DNA of 64,000 bases from Mucilaginibacter sp. CSA2-8R (GCF_038806765.1 NZ_CP152389.1:3658001-3722000), one strand, 5' to 3'. Positions 1-8,677 are shown, counted from the stretch's first letter. The notes: generated by a model not told the origin, from the letters alone. Translations and numbers: made by a program.

Positions 1-592
1 CACCTACTATGGCCCAAATAGCACACCATAATATAAATGCCGGTTTACGTTTAGAAAACATAAAAAACACTAAGCCAACAATGGGGTAAAGCTTAATTAA
101 GGTACCCATCACAATAAAAAAAGCCGCCCACTCATCCTTTTCTTTTTCAACCATATAAAAGCTGAACATAATAAAGGCCGCAATTACCGGGTTAAACTGG
201 ATAGAATGCTGCGTATTGGCAAACTCAATAACGGTAAGCAGCAACAACAGTATTTTACGGTTATTAGCGATGGGCAACAACGTAACGGCCCAAATGAGGA
301 TACCGGCGTTGGCCAGGTTCCATAAAAAAAAGCCAAGCCCGGTAGGCATCACCGCAAAAGGCGCTACCACTAAACTAAACAGCGGACCATAATGATTGGT
401 ATCATAATACTCGGCGGGGTACTCGCTATACAGGTTAGTTTGTGCGATGGTATGATGATAAACCCCGGCAAATATGCTGTAATTGTTATACCGGTTATTA
501 AAGTATTTGTACTGCCAGCAAAAAATGCTTACGGCAATCCATAAAAGGCAAACCAGCCTGAATTTGTTATTTGAAAAAAGATCAGATATCAT
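1..592 (-). CDS. GT87/DUF2029-like membrane glycosyltransferase, 3' truncated by window edge
   Basis: The minus strand opens with ATG at 592 and stays open to the window edge, giving 197 codons. The N-terminus has a hydrophobic segment (LVCLLWIAVSIFCW), then a soluble loop with YSEYPAEYYDTNHYGPLF, then several further membrane helices (LVVAPFAVM, FFLWNLANAGILIWAV and others). A Tyr/Asp-rich first loop followed by many helices, and the later piece GTLIKLYPIVGLVFF, resemble GT87/DUF2029 polyprenol-phosphate-mannose-dependent mannosyltransferases. It lies 46 bp downstream of the flavoprotein gene on the same strand and may be co-transcribed with it. The family call rests on pattern resemblance only, and the C-terminal part is not in the window. 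Confidence 0.6.
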   Translation of the reverse strand, partial: MISDLFSNNKFRLVCLLWIAVSIFCWQYKYFNNRYNNYSIFAGVYHHTIAQTNLYSEYPAEYYDTNHYGPLFSLVVAPFAVMPTGLGFFLWNLANAGILIWAVTLLPIANNRKILLLLLTVIEFANTQHSIQFNPVIAAFIMFSFYMVEKEKDEWAAFFIVMGTLIKLYPIVGLVFFMFSKRKPAFILWCAIWAIVG

Positions 593-638
593 TGTAACGG
601 AGCGGTTACAAATTTATGAAAAAGAATAACTTTCTCAA

Positions 639-1856
639 TTATAGGTTTTGCGCTATTACAAAGCCGCAAGCCCAGGCCCATTGAAAATTATACCCTCCCA
701 GCCATCCAGTTACATCAACACATTCGCCGCCAAAAAACAATCCTTTTATTTTTTTTGCTTCCAGCGTTTTTGACGATAACTCTGCCGTATCTACCCCACC
801 CCGCATCACTTCTGCTTTGTCATATCCCTTATCGCCGGCTGGTTTTACGATAAAGTGATGAATGGATTGTTCAATTACTTCTATATCTGCTTTAGATAAC
901 GAAGCCAGGTTTTTGTGCACCGGTAAGCGACCGTTTAATGCTTCAGCAAATTTGCGGGTATAAAGCCCGGCCAATAAGTTTAGCAATGTCTTTTTAGGAT
1001 TCACTTGCTTTTCTTGCTGAATAAGTTGCACAATGTTTTGCCCTGGTAATAAATCCAGGTTAATCTCTTGCCCGGCACGCCAATAGGTAGAAATTTGCAG
1101 AACTGCCGGCCCGCTTAGCCCCCAATGGGTAAACAGAATATTTTCTTCGAAACTGATGTTCTCATTACTAACCCGGCAAAATATGCTGCTGCCCGATAGC
1201 TGCTCGTACCAAGCCTGATCTTTGCCTGTAATGGTAAGCGGTACTAAGGCAGGCGCTGGCTTAACAATATTTAATCCGAAGTTTTTAGCCGTCTTAAGCC
1301 CAAAATCGGTAGCGCCCAATTTGTGCACAGGCAAACCGCCGGATGCTATCACCACATTAGGAAAGGTGGCCTCTACAAGTTTTCCGTCTCGGCTCATCCG
1401 TATTTTAAACTGTCCATCGTTCAGCAATTCTACTGTACTAACCTCCGTGTTAAGCCACATGCTTTGGTCCAATTCGTGACATAACTGCGTAAACACCTCC
1501 ACAATATCCCTGGCTTTGTTACTTTCAGGAAATAATTGCCCCAATGTTTTCTCTTGTCCGCTAATGCCGTAGGTTTCAAAAAAGCTAATAGTGTCATCCA
1601 CTGTCCATTGTGACAATGCAGATTTACAAAAATGCGGATTTATTGATACAAACTGTTGCTCAGTAGTATGCAGGTTAGTGTAATTGCAGCGCCCGCCGCC
1701 ACTAATCAGTATTTTGGCACCGGGCCTGTTATTTTTATCAACCACCAAAGTACGCTTGCCTAAAAAACCAGCTTGCACAGCACACATGAGCCCGCAGGCA
1801 CCGGCACCTATAATAATAGCATCATATTGGCTCTGATTTGTTAAGTTTGCACACAT
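639..1856 (-). CDS. BaiN/HI0933-family NAD(P)/FAD-dependent oxidoreductase
   Basis: A flavoprotein of about 405 residues. It has an N-terminal FAD-binding Rossmann motif (IIIGAGACGLMCAVQAG), the family-typical GGGRCNYTN segment, a second glycine motif (VIASGGLPVHKLGATDFG) and a C-terminal FAD contact region (FFGGECVDVTGWLGGYN). Together these define the HI0933/YhiN/BaiN family, whose physiological substrate is mostly unknown. The frame can be extended upstream to 1973, but that extension would be antisense to nuoA and carries no domain. The ATG at 1856 puts the Rossmann motif about 14 residues in, as is usual. Its start codon shares the palindrome CATG with the nuoA start on the other strand. 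It is probably transcribed away from nuoA. Confidence 0.9.
   Translation of the reverse strand: MCANLTNQSQYDAIIIGAGACGLMCAVQAGFLGKRTLVVDKNNRPGAKILISGGGRCNYTNLHTTEQQFVSINPHFCKSALSQWTVDDTISFFETYGISGQEKTLGQLFPESNKARDIVEVFTQLCHELDQSMWLNTEVSTVELLNDGQFKIRMSRDGKLVEATFPNVVIASGGLPVHKLGATDFGLKTAKNFGLNIVKPAPALVPLTITGKDQAWYEQLSGSSIFCRVSNENISFEENILFTHWGLSGPAVLQISTYWRAGQEINLDLLPGQNIVQLIQQEKQVNPKKTLLNLLAGLYTRKFAEALNGRLPVHKNLASLSKADIEVIEQSIHHFIVKPAGDKGYDKAEVMRGGVDTAELSSKTLEAKKIKGLFFGGECVDVTGWLGGYNFQWAWACGFVIAQNL
1842..1849 (+). promoter_or_regulatory. TAnnTTTG -7 element upstream of nuoA
   Basis: TAAGTTTG matches the Bacteroidota sigma-factor -7 consensus TAnnTTTG exactly and ends 5 bases before the nuoA ATG. 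If it is used, transcription would start at or beside the start codon, giving a nearly leaderless mRNA. I see no well-spaced TTG -33 element, so this is a motif-based prediction. Confidence 0.5.
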
Positions 1857-2469
1857 GGACGAAGTTTCGCAAATATCGGAATTTGGAAAGATATTTATCT
1901 TCCTGATTACGGGCTTTGTTTTAGTGGGCATGACACTGTTTTTAAGCCGGATGATTGCGCCCCGAAAACCCAACCCCGAAAAGTTATCTTCTTACGAGTG
2001 TGGCGAGGAGCCAATTGGGAGTGCATGGATACCGTTTAACGGACGTTTTTATGTAATAGCCCTTATATTTTTGTTGTTTGATGTAGAAATGATTTTCATT
2101 TTTCCGTGGGCTACAGTATATGCCAATCCCGATTTAATTGCGGCTGATAAGCGTTGGGGCGCTTTTACCCTGATTGAAATGTTTGTATTTGCAGGTATAT
2201 TAATATTAGGATTAATATATGTTTGGCGCAAAAAAGACTTGGAATGGATTAAACCCACTCCGGTTGTGCCCACAACCAATACGTCTATTCCTTTTAACCT
2301 TTACGATAAAATAAACCTGCAACAAGCTGCGTTTAAACCCAAAGGGTTTACACTTGAACCGGTTGAAGCTTCGGCGGCTGCAACTTCAAATACAGCAATA
2401 GTTACCGTTAAAAAACCTTCGTTTAAACCTACTTTTAAAAAAACCGAAAATGGCCCAGGAACTGAATGA
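1855..2469 (+). CDS. nuoA: NADH-quinone oxidoreductase subunit A
   Basis: Membrane subunit of respiratory complex I in the cytoplasmic membrane. It shows three predicted helices (about residues 12-32, 65-87 and 101-123) and the family signatures [14 protein letters not shown] with the conserved Cys, plus [15 protein letters not shown] with the conserved acidic pair in helix 2. The core ends near residue 133 (DLEWIKP). A further 70 or so residues follow, rich in Pro, Thr and Lys, which ordinary NuoA proteins of about 120-140 residues lack. The 3' end overlaps nuoB by 20 bp, so the two are translationally coupled. No nuoC or later subunit gene follows. The start at 1855 is supported by the upstream TAAGTTTG element. 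Confidence 0.95.
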   Translation: MDEVSQISEFGKIFIFLITGFVLVGMTLFLSRMIAPRKPNPEKLSSYECGEEPIGSAWIPFNGRFYVIALIFLLFDVEMIFIFPWATVYANPDLIAADKRWGAFTLIEMFVFAGILILGLIYVWRKKDLEWIKPTPVVPTTNTSIPFNLYDKINLQQAAFKPKGFTLEPVEASAAATSNTAIVTVKKPSFKPTFKKTENGPGTE

Positions 2470-2929
2470 AGAAGGTGGTGTTATTGTTACTAAACTAAAC
2501 GATTTGCTTAACTGGGCACGTCTGTCATCCATCTGGCCGTTAAGTTTTGGTATTGCCTGCTGCGCTATCGAAATGATGGGCATGTATGCTTCTACATACG
2601 ACGTAGACCGTTTAGGGGTATTTCCGAGGCCTTCATCACGTCAGGCTGATGTTATTATTATTGCAGGCACTGTTACTTTTAAAATGGCCGAACGTATAAA
2701 ACGTTTATACGAACAGATGCCAGAACCACGTTATGTTATCTCGATGGGATCATGTTCTAACTGCGGAGGCCCGTATTGGAAACATGGCTACCATGTGGTA
2801 AAGGGGGTTGATAGGATTATTCCGGTTGATGTATATGTACAAGGATGCCCACCACGCCCCGAAGCGTTGATTGGTGCTATTATTGAACTGCAGAAAAAGA
2901 TTGAGAGCGAAAGCTTAATTTCTTTTTAG
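2450..2929 (+). CDS. nuoB: NADH-quinone oxidoreductase subunit B
   Basis: Peripheral-arm subunit of complex I that binds the terminal [4Fe-4S] cluster N2 next to the quinone site. All four family cysteines are visible: the adjacent pair in [10 protein letters not shown], one in MGSCSNCGG, and one in VQGCPPRPE. At 159 residues it falls in the usual size range for NuoB, and the fold continues without interruption. It overlaps the end of nuoA by 20 bp. Downstream there is 136 bp of AT-rich sequence and then an unrelated lipoprotein gene. The remaining complex I genes must therefore lie elsewhere, outside this window. Confidence 0.96.
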   Translation: MAQELNEEGGVIVTKLNDLLNWARLSSIWPLSFGIACCAIEMMGMYASTYDVDRLGVFPRPSSRQADVIIIAGTVTFKMAERIKRLYEQMPEPRYVISMGSCSNCGGPYWKHGYHVVKGVDRIIPVDVYVQGCPPRPEALIGAIIELQKKIESESLISF

Positions 2930-2978
2930 TAAAATAAATCAAACTAAAATAAATTTGTTTCCCCTCCGTTAACATTGT

Positions 2979-3005
2979 TACCAAATATTTATTCGATATT
3001 TGGTA
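2979..3005. promoter_or_regulatory. AT-rich inverted repeat, possible operator
   Basis: A perfect 10-bp inverted repeat (TACCAAATAT, 7-base spacer, ATATTTGGTA) sits between nuoB and the lipoprotein gene, about 60 bp before the latter's start. There is no T-tract and the stem is AT-rich, so it fits a dimeric regulator's binding site better than an intrinsic terminator. No regulator can be named. Confidence 0.35.
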
Positions 3006-3065
3006 TAATTAATTGTAACTATTTTAAACCCGTAACGTAAAAGAAGTCAAAATCAAAAAATCTGT

Positions 3066-3824
3066 ATGAAATTCATGTACAAAGCACCCCTAGTTTGCGC
3101 GCTGATGATGAGTGCGGCCAGCATGTTGAGCACCGGTTGCAAAACATATGATGATGTTGCAACTCGCTACACTTCTAAACACATCAAAACTCATACCAAT
3201 CATGTTACTGCTGAGGTAGCAGAAGCTAATGAGCTTGGATTTGTTCTGTTTGCTTTAACAGATGCAGGCGCCAACGATAAAGAGTTCTTAAACAAAAACA
3301 GCTCTTATTACAACGAAGTAACTCAGCATTTTGCAGCTTTTAAAGATCATAAGGCAGTAAAAATGTTTAATGAGGAGCTGAAAAAAGACATTACCAATTT
3401 TGATCGTTTCCGTAATGGCTTATACGCGTACAGAATCAATGAGCGTAACAATTTGGTTTTAAAAACCGATTACCGTATTGATTTAAACCGTATAGATTTT
3501 AGACGCTATATGTCTGCTATGCAAGACTTCATGCAGAAATCTAATTTCCGCGATTTTTATGCTAAGCACCAGGCTCAATACAGCAAGCTGGTTAATGGCC
3601 AAGATGATATGCTTACCATGAATGCTGCTTGGGCAAAAATTAGCAAGCAATACAAAAAGCCTTTCAAAAGCTACCAGGTAGTAATTTCTCCTTTAATGAA
3701 AGGCGAAGCCAGAACCTTAGCTATCGGTGGTGATAGCTATAATGAGTGTATCATTTTTGCTGAGTCTCCAAGCAAAGCATTGATGTACTCTGCTAATAAA
3801 CCAGTTGAAGATTTAGGAAATTAA
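3066..3824 (+). CDS. Predicted lipoprotein, function unknown
   Basis: 252 residues. An N-terminal signal peptide (Lys-rich start, hydrophobic LVCALMMSAASML) ends in STGC, giving a lipidated Cys near residue 25. The mature part is largely helical and charged, with several aromatic and Arg/Tyr-rich stretches (DRFRNGLYAYRINER, YRIDLNRIDFRRYM). I do not recognise the family. The gene stands alone. A 136-bp spacer with an inverted repeat precedes it and two hairpins follow (3845-3871 and 3908-3960). Codon usage matches its neighbours. It is probably anchored in the inner leaflet of the outer membrane, inferred from the lipobox alone. Confidence 0.8.
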   Translation: MKFMYKAPLVCALMMSAASMLSTGCKTYDDVATRYTSKHIKTHTNHVTAEVAEANELGFVLFALTDAGANDKEFLNKNSSYYNEVTQHFAAFKDHKAVKMFNEELKKDITNFDRFRNGLYAYRINERNNLVLKTDYRIDLNRIDFRRYMSAMQDFMQKSNFRDFYAKHQAQYSKLVNGQDDMLTMNAAWAKISKQYKKPFKSYQVVISPLMKGEARTLAIGGDSYNECIIFAESPSKALMYSANKPVEDLGN

Positions 3825-3844
3825 TCATTATAAGTTATTGATCG

Positions 3845-3871
3845 AGCCCTTTGTATTTGTTACAAGGGGCT
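3845..3871 (+). terminator. Intrinsic terminator of the lipoprotein gene
   Basis: AGCCCTTTGTA and TACAAGGGGCT form an 11-bp stem with one G-T pair and a 5-base loop. The stem is followed by TATTTGTTTT, 21 bases after the stop codon of the lipoprotein gene. Confidence 0.7.
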
Positions 3872-3907
3872 TATTTGTTTTATAACGTTTGATACTCTTA
3901 AACTCCA

Positions 3908-3960
3908 TCAAAATAAGAAGAGCGCTATTCGTTTGCAGAATAGCGCTCTTCTTATTTTGA
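3908..3960. terminator. Bidirectional terminator, 23-bp perfect stem
   Basis: Bases 3908-3930 and 3938-3960 are perfect reverse complements around a 7-base loop. It lies between the convergent lipoprotein gene and icd. The outer stem is A/T-rich, giving a T-run on both strands, so it can stop transcripts from either side. Confidence 0.8.
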
Positions 3961-3974
3961 GTTTTATACTGATA

Positions 3975-5435
3975 TTATTGTCCTTGAGCTAAGGAGTAAC
4001 CAATCTTATCTCCAAACTTCATCAAAAACTCAACAGAACCTACTCTAACAGCGTCAGAAACTTCGGATGCTAAATTGAAGATGTCTTTTTGCGTAAGGGT
4101 TGTACCTTCGGTTTTTTCGTAACGGATACGGAATTGATTTACCAACTCTGTATAAATAGAGCCAGTAGGCCAAACCTGGGTACCACGGTTAGAAATCATG
4201 ATGAGCTGAAACTTATCGTTCAGTTTGCTTTTTGCTATTTCGGCTAACTCTTTCGGCTGACCGGTAAACTCCACAAACACGTCAACACCTAATATCTCTT
4301 CTTTTACATCAGGGTCGCTAACCGTAATTTTATTTTTAGACGGCTGGAAATCGGCATTGGTTTTACACTCAAAATTTGGCTGACCGTGTGCACCACCAAC
4401 TGATGGATGCTTACCCAGGTTAGCAATGATGCATTCTGCAAACTCTGTCGTATTTGATGATTTAGTAGCGCGGTCGCCAAAATCACCAGTGTGTATGCCT
4501 TTTTCTAACGTATACAATAAAGCATTTTCGATGGTAGCGGCATGTGCAGTTAAACCCAGGTAACGCAACATCGAAATACCTGATAGTAACAACGCTGTAG
4601 GGTTGGCAATGTTACGACCGGCAATATCCGGAGCGGTACCATGCACAGCCTCAAAAATCGAAATATTATCGCCAATGTTGGCTGATGGTGCAAAGCCCAA
4701 GCCACCCACCAAACCGGCACACAAGTCTGATACGATATCGCCCTGTAAGTTGGTTAATACAATAGACTGGAACATTTCAGGGTGGCTTACCAGTTTCATA
4801 CACAAATCATCTACAATGATGTCTGATGCCTGCAAATCCGGGTACTCTTTAGCTATTTCGTAAAAGGTTTCTAAAAACAAACCATCGGTCAGTTTCATGA
4901 TGTTGGCTTTGTGACCGCAGGCCAATTTTTTAAGCCCTTTACGGCGTGCCATTTCGAACGCGTAACGGATTACCTGTGCCGAACCCGGACGGGTGATAAT
5001 ACGGCGGCCAACAGCTACATCATTAGTAATCATGTGCTCGATACCACCGTAGGTATCCTCTATATTTTCGCGAATAATAGTCAGGTTGATATTAATACCG
5101 GCTTTAGAAAAAACCGTTTGCACACCGTTTAAGGAGCGGAAATCGCGCTGGTTGGCGTATGTATTCCAAACTTTACGGGCAGTTACGTTTATGCTTTTTA
5201 CGCCCTTGCCTTTTGGAGTCTCCATCGGGCCTTTAAATAAAATACCCAGGTTTTCAATGGTTGCCTTGGCGGCCTCGGTCATACCGGTTGAATGGCCCGC
5301 ATCAAAATACGACTTGCCCATTTCAACAAATTCATACTCGAGCGGCACTTCATTGGCTTCAAATATGTTTAAAACGGCCTCCATAATTTCGGGACCTATA
5401 CCATCGCCTTTGGCTACTGCTATTTTTGTCTTCAT
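3975..5435 (-). CDS. icd: NADP-dependent isocitrate dehydrogenase, Thermus type
   Basis: Cytoplasmic TCA-cycle enzyme that decarboxylates isocitrate to 2-oxoglutarate and yields NADPH. The N-terminal isopropylmalate/isocitrate dehydrogenase domain shows KGDGIGPEIM near the start, the substrate loop region GVKSINVTARK, and the family signature NLQGDIVSDLCAGLVGGLG with metal-binding aspartates, followed by FEAVHGTAPDIAGR. About 150 extra C-terminal residues (after about residue 335) are typical of the long, roughly 490-residue enzymes of Thermus and Bacteroidota. ATG at 5435 is preferred over the upstream in-frame codon at 5471 because homologues start MKTKIAVAKGDG. The gene is monocistronic, with a strong terminator beyond its end. 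Confidence 0.93.
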   Translation of the reverse strand: MKTKIAVAKGDGIGPEIMEAVLNIFEANEVPLEYEFVEMGKSYFDAGHSTGMTEAAKATIENLGILFKGPMETPKGKGVKSINVTARKVWNTYANQRDFRSLNGVQTVFSKAGININLTIIRENIEDTYGGIEHMITNDVAVGRRIITRPGSAQVIRYAFEMARRKGLKKLACGHKANIMKLTDGLFLETFYEIAKEYPDLQASDIIVDDLCMKLVSHPEMFQSIVLTNLQGDIVSDLCAGLVGGLGFAPSANIGDNISIFEAVHGTAPDIAGRNIANPTALLLSGISMLRYLGLTAHAATIENALLYTLEKGIHTGDFGDRATKSSNTTEFAECIIANLGKHPSVGGAHGQPNFECKTNADFQPSKNKITVSDPDVKEEILGVDVFVEFTGQPKELAEIAKSKLNDKFQLIMISNRGTQVWPTGSIYTELVNQFRIRYEKTEGTTLTQKDIFNLASEVSDAVRVGSVEFLMKFGDKIGYSLAQGQ

Positions 5436-5556
5436 TCGGGGTAACTTATTGTTAGTAATAAAACCTGGCAAATATACAGCTAAACAGGTAATAATGATTT
5501 AGGTAAAATGATTTAGGCTTTTTGAAAGATTTGGGCTAAAATTGCAGCATTTAAAT

Positions 5557-6696
5557 ATGAAAGCATTTTATGGCGATTTGCGGCTTGGTATTTTAGGCGG
5601 CGGCCAGTTAGGCCGTATGCTTATTCAGCAAGCTATTAATTATAATGTTACAGTAAAGGTTTTGGATCCCGACCGCGAGGCACCTTGCCGTAAACTGTGC
5701 GACGAGTTTGTGGTAGGCTCGCTGAGCGACTATGAAACGGTATACAACTTTGGCAAAAAGGTTGACCTGCTAACCATCGAAATAGAAAAAGTTAATGTAG
5801 ATGCTTTGGAACAACTGGAGCGCGAAGGCGTGACTGTTTATCCACAGGCTCGCGTCATCAGGCTTATACAGGATAAAGGCCTGCAGAAGCAATTTTTCAA
5901 AGAAAACGGCATTCCAACGGCCGAGTTCCAGGTTATCTCGTCGGCTCAGCAGTTAGCGCAAAGCAACATTCCGTTTCCGTATATTCAGAAGCTGCGCAGA
6001 GATGGTTATGATGGCAAAGGTGTATACAAGGTAATTGATGAATCGTACCTGGCAGGTGCATTTACTGAACCGAGCCTGATAGAACGCTGGGTGGATTTTG
6101 AAAAAGAAATTGCCGTTATTGTTGCCCGTAATGAAAAAGGCGAACTTTCTACTTTCCCACTGGTAGAAATGGAGTTTAACCCCGAAGCCAACCTGGTAGA
6201 ATTTTTAATATCGCCCTCTACCCTGTCATTCGAGGTACAGCAAGAAGCGGCAGACATTGCCAAAAAAATTGCCGAGAGCTTAAAGATTGTCGGCCTGTTG
6301 GCGGTCGAAATGTTTTTAGATAAAAGCGGCAAAATATTGGTTAACGAACTGGCACCACGCCCGCATAACAGCGGACACCAAACCATTGAGGGCAACGTAG
6401 TCTCGCAGTTTGAACAGCATCTGCGTGCCATCTTTAATCAGCCATTAGGCAACACTGAAAGCCTGTCGAACGCCATCATGATTAATGTACTAGGCGAACC
6501 TGGTTATGAAGGTCCGGCAGTATATCAGGGTATCGAGAAAGTTTTAAAAAGTCCGGGCGTATACATCCACCTTTATGGCAAGGCCCTTACCAAGCCTTTT
6601 CGCAAAATGGGCCACGTTACCATTGTGGACAATGACCGCGAGAAAGCCATTGAAAAAGCCCGCTTTGTGCAGCAAACGTTAAAGGTAATCAGCTAA
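5557..6696 (+). CDS. purK: 5-(carboxyamino)imidazole ribonucleotide synthase
   Basis: De novo purine synthesis: ATP-dependent carboxylation of AIR to N5-CAIR. This is an ATP-grasp enzyme of about 379 residues. The N-terminal domain opens with LGILGGGQLGRML. The central ATP-grasp shows KLRRDGYDGKGVY and the acidic metal-binding end NELAPRPHNSGHQTIEG. ATG at 5557 is chosen over a TTG at 5542 because a near-consensus -7 element (TAAAATTG, 5537-5544) overlaps that TTG. PurE follows 27 bp downstream and catalyses the next step, so the pair forms an operon that kdsB may share. Confidence 0.95.
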   Translation: MKAFYGDLRLGILGGGQLGRMLIQQAINYNVTVKVLDPDREAPCRKLCDEFVVGSLSDYETVYNFGKKVDLLTIEIEKVNVDALEQLEREGVTVYPQARVIRLIQDKGLQKQFFKENGIPTAEFQVISSAQQLAQSNIPFPYIQKLRRDGYDGKGVYKVIDESYLAGAFTEPSLIERWVDFEKEIAVIVARNEKGELSTFPLVEMEFNPEANLVEFLISPSTLSFEVQQEAADIAKKIAESLKIVGLLAVEMFLDKSGKILVNELAPRPHNSGHQTIEGNVVSQFEQHLRAIFNQPLGNTESLSNAIMINVLGEPGYEGPAVYQGIEKVLKSPGVYIHLYGKALTKPFRKMGHVTIVDNDREKAIEKARFVQQTLKVIS

Positions 6697-6723
6697 GCAA
6701 TCATCAAACATTTATAAATCATC

Positions 6724-7242
6724 ATGTTAGATATTAAGGTAGGCATCATTATGGGCAGCAAATCTGATTTGCCGGTGATGCAGGATGCAGCAGATATACT
6801 AACCGAATTAGGGGCGGGTTATGAAATCACCGTAGTATCAGCGCACCGTACGCCCGAGCGTTTATTTGATTATGCAAAATCAGCAGCGGGCCGCGGTTTA
6901 AAAGTAATTATTGCCGGTGCCGGCGGCGCCGCACATTTACCTGGCATGGTAGCTTCACTTACGCACCTGCCGGTCATCGGCGTTCCGGTTAAATCGAGCA
7001 ATTCTATTGATGGTTGGGACTCTGTGCTTTCCATATTGCAGATGCCTAACGGCATACCAGTAGCTACTGTAGCATTAAACGCAGCCAAGAATGCCGGCTT
7101 GCTGGCGGCGCAGATATTATCAACAGCCGACGAAGATTTGGCCCAGGCCCTGATTGATTATAAAAAAGAATTGGCGCAAAAGGTTTACGATTCGGCATTA
7201 GAGATGAAAGCACAAGGCTTGCCATCGCGCTTTGACAACTAA
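6724..7242 (+). CDS. purE: N5-CAIR mutase (class I PurE)
   Basis: Converts N5-CAIR from PurK into CAIR in purine synthesis. The signature segments are IIMGSKSDLPVM (phosphate-binding Ser-Asp), VVSAHRTPERL with the catalytic His, and the glycine-rich GAGGAAHLPGM. 172 residues is the usual length for bacterial octameric PurE. It starts 27 bp after purK and ends 39 bp before kdsB, so one transcript probably carries all three. Confidence 0.96.
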   Translation: MLDIKVGIIMGSKSDLPVMQDAADILTELGAGYEITVVSAHRTPERLFDYAKSAAGRGLKVIIAGAGGAAHLPGMVASLTHLPVIGVPVKSSNSIDGWDSVLSILQMPNGIPVATVALNAAKNAGLLAAQILSTADEDLAQALIDYKKELAQKVYDSALEMKAQGLPSRFDN

Positions 7243-7281
7243 CAACGCAACAACAAACCAATTACTGCTCCCTTTATCTGA

Positions 7282-8010
7282 ATGAAAATTTTAGGCATTA
7301 TACCGGCACGTTACGCCTCTACCCGCTTTCCGGGTAAACCCTTGGTTGATATTACCGGCAAGGTGATGATACAGCGCGTGTACGAACAATGTGTGAAATG
7401 CCCGAGCTTAGACGACGTTATTGTAGCAACGGATGATGAGCGGATATTAAACCATATTCACGATTTTGGCGGCAAGGCGGTGATGACATCGCCCGACCAT
7501 CAAAGCGGTACCGACCGTTGTGCCGAGGTTGCTACCAATTATCCGGAATATGAGGTGGTGATTAACATACAGGGCGACGAACCCTACATCGACCCAGTAC
7601 AGATCAGCAAGGTAGCCGCCTGTTTTAACACACCCGACACACAGATTGCTACGCTAATTAAAAAAATTACGGCAGCCGACGACTTGACTAATGTCAATTC
7701 GCCCAAGGTAATCATCAATAAATTATCGGAAGCTATTTACTTTTCGCGCACCGCCATCCCCTACCTGCGTGGTCACGAACCGCACGAATGGCTTAAACAT
7801 TTCACCTACTTTAAGCACATTGGTATCTATGGTTTCCGTTCTGAAGTGTTGCAGCAAGTTACCCGTCTGCCAATTTCATCACTCGAGAAGGCCGAAAGCC
7901 TTGAACAGCTGCGTTGGATAGAAAACGGGTACCGTATCCGTATTGCAGAAACCGATTTGGAAACGCAGGCGGTTGATACGCCCGAGGATTTGCAGAAATT
8001 GCCTAAATAA
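7282..8010 (+). CDS. kdsB: CMP-KDO synthetase (3-deoxy-manno-octulosonate cytidylyltransferase)
   Basis: Activates KDO with CTP to CMP-KDO for lipopolysaccharide inner core assembly. The nucleotidyltransferase N-terminus reads GIIPARYASTRFPGKPL, followed by VATDDERI, the pattern SGTDRCAEVA and the metal-binding VINIQGDEPYI. The C-terminal region has PYLRGHEP and the terminal EKAESLEQLRWIENG, all diagnostic for KdsB. 242 residues is normal. It is the last gene of the purK-purE-kdsB run. The pairing with purine genes looks positional rather than metabolic. Its presence indicates a KDO-containing LPS. Confidence 0.95.
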   Translation: MKILGIIPARYASTRFPGKPLVDITGKVMIQRVYEQCVKCPSLDDVIVATDDERILNHIHDFGGKAVMTSPDHQSGTDRCAEVATNYPEYEVVINIQGDEPYIDPVQISKVAACFNTPDTQIATLIKKITAADDLTNVNSPKVIINKLSEAIYFSRTAIPYLRGHEPHEWLKHFTYFKHIGIYGFRSEVLQQVTRLPISSLEKAESLEQLRWIENGYRIRIAETDLETQAVDTPEDLQKLPK

Positions 8011-8042
8011 TCTTATTTTAGGACTTCAAATAACCTTATCAC

Positions 8043-8632
8043 ATAAAATCTAAATCCGGCCCCCCTCATCATCGGCTTGCTACTAGGCTTGCCATTTTTT
8101 TAACGGCGCAAGAATCTGTACTTAATGACTATTTAATAAGTGTAAAAGGCGACACGTTAAAGTGTATGCTCAAAAAGGCTTTTTAAGTAGTAAAATGAAC
8201 TACAGAACCGACATAACCTCTAAATACCCGGATGTTGATCCAAGCCAGTTTAACAAATACCACAGGCAGGGAGAAGAGTATACAAACAAGCTTGCCATAC
8301 TTGACGAAAAGCTTAGATATCTGCCGATAATCGAAGAAAGCAAAATTGAACCGTTTTAAAAAATTACGATTTCTTATAACCCGCAAACCCATCTTAGCCA
8401 ATCTAACTATGATTGGTATGTTGCTAAGAGAACCCACACGCTTACGCACTTAAAAACCAACGGACTATTGGCTTTGAAAAACCGCAAAGAACGTAAATCA
8501 GAACTTGTACAAATGTTGGCTGATAACCCTGCTGTATTGGAGCAATTTTACAAAGACGAAATCTTCACTTTTAAAGAACTTCGAAACATCATTCACCTAT
8601 ACAATACCGGCCAACCTGTCAAAAAAGATTAG
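8043..8632 (+). pseudogene. Decayed secreted-protein gene with frameshifts and an in-frame stop
   Basis: Coding-like sequence runs through 8043-8632 but changes frame several times. Shifting frame at a 6-C run near 8060-8065 and at a 7-T run near 8095-8101 joins a basic start, a hydrophobic signal-like stretch (LIIGLLLGLPFF) and a mature part (TAQESVLNDYLISVKGDTLKC). Another shift near 8162 leads into QKGFLSSKMNYRTDI and onward to a TAA at 8357-8359. The same frame then continues with protein-like sequence (YDWYVAKRTHTLTHLKTNG, ELVQMLADNPAVLEQFYKDE) to TAG at 8630-8632. The first codon is ATA rather than ATG. The pattern fits an inactivated exported protein of about 195 residues. The parent family is not recognised. 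The 5' lesions are less certain than the in-frame stop. Confidence 0.6.
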
Positions 8633-8677
8633 TTTAAACTTTCGTGGTTTAGCAAGGTTTAATTGCTAAGCATAACC

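Noticed and set aside
1857..1973. N-terminal extension of the flavoprotein
   Set aside because: The 39 extra residues are antisense to nuoA, carry no domain and would displace the FAD motif far from the N-terminus.
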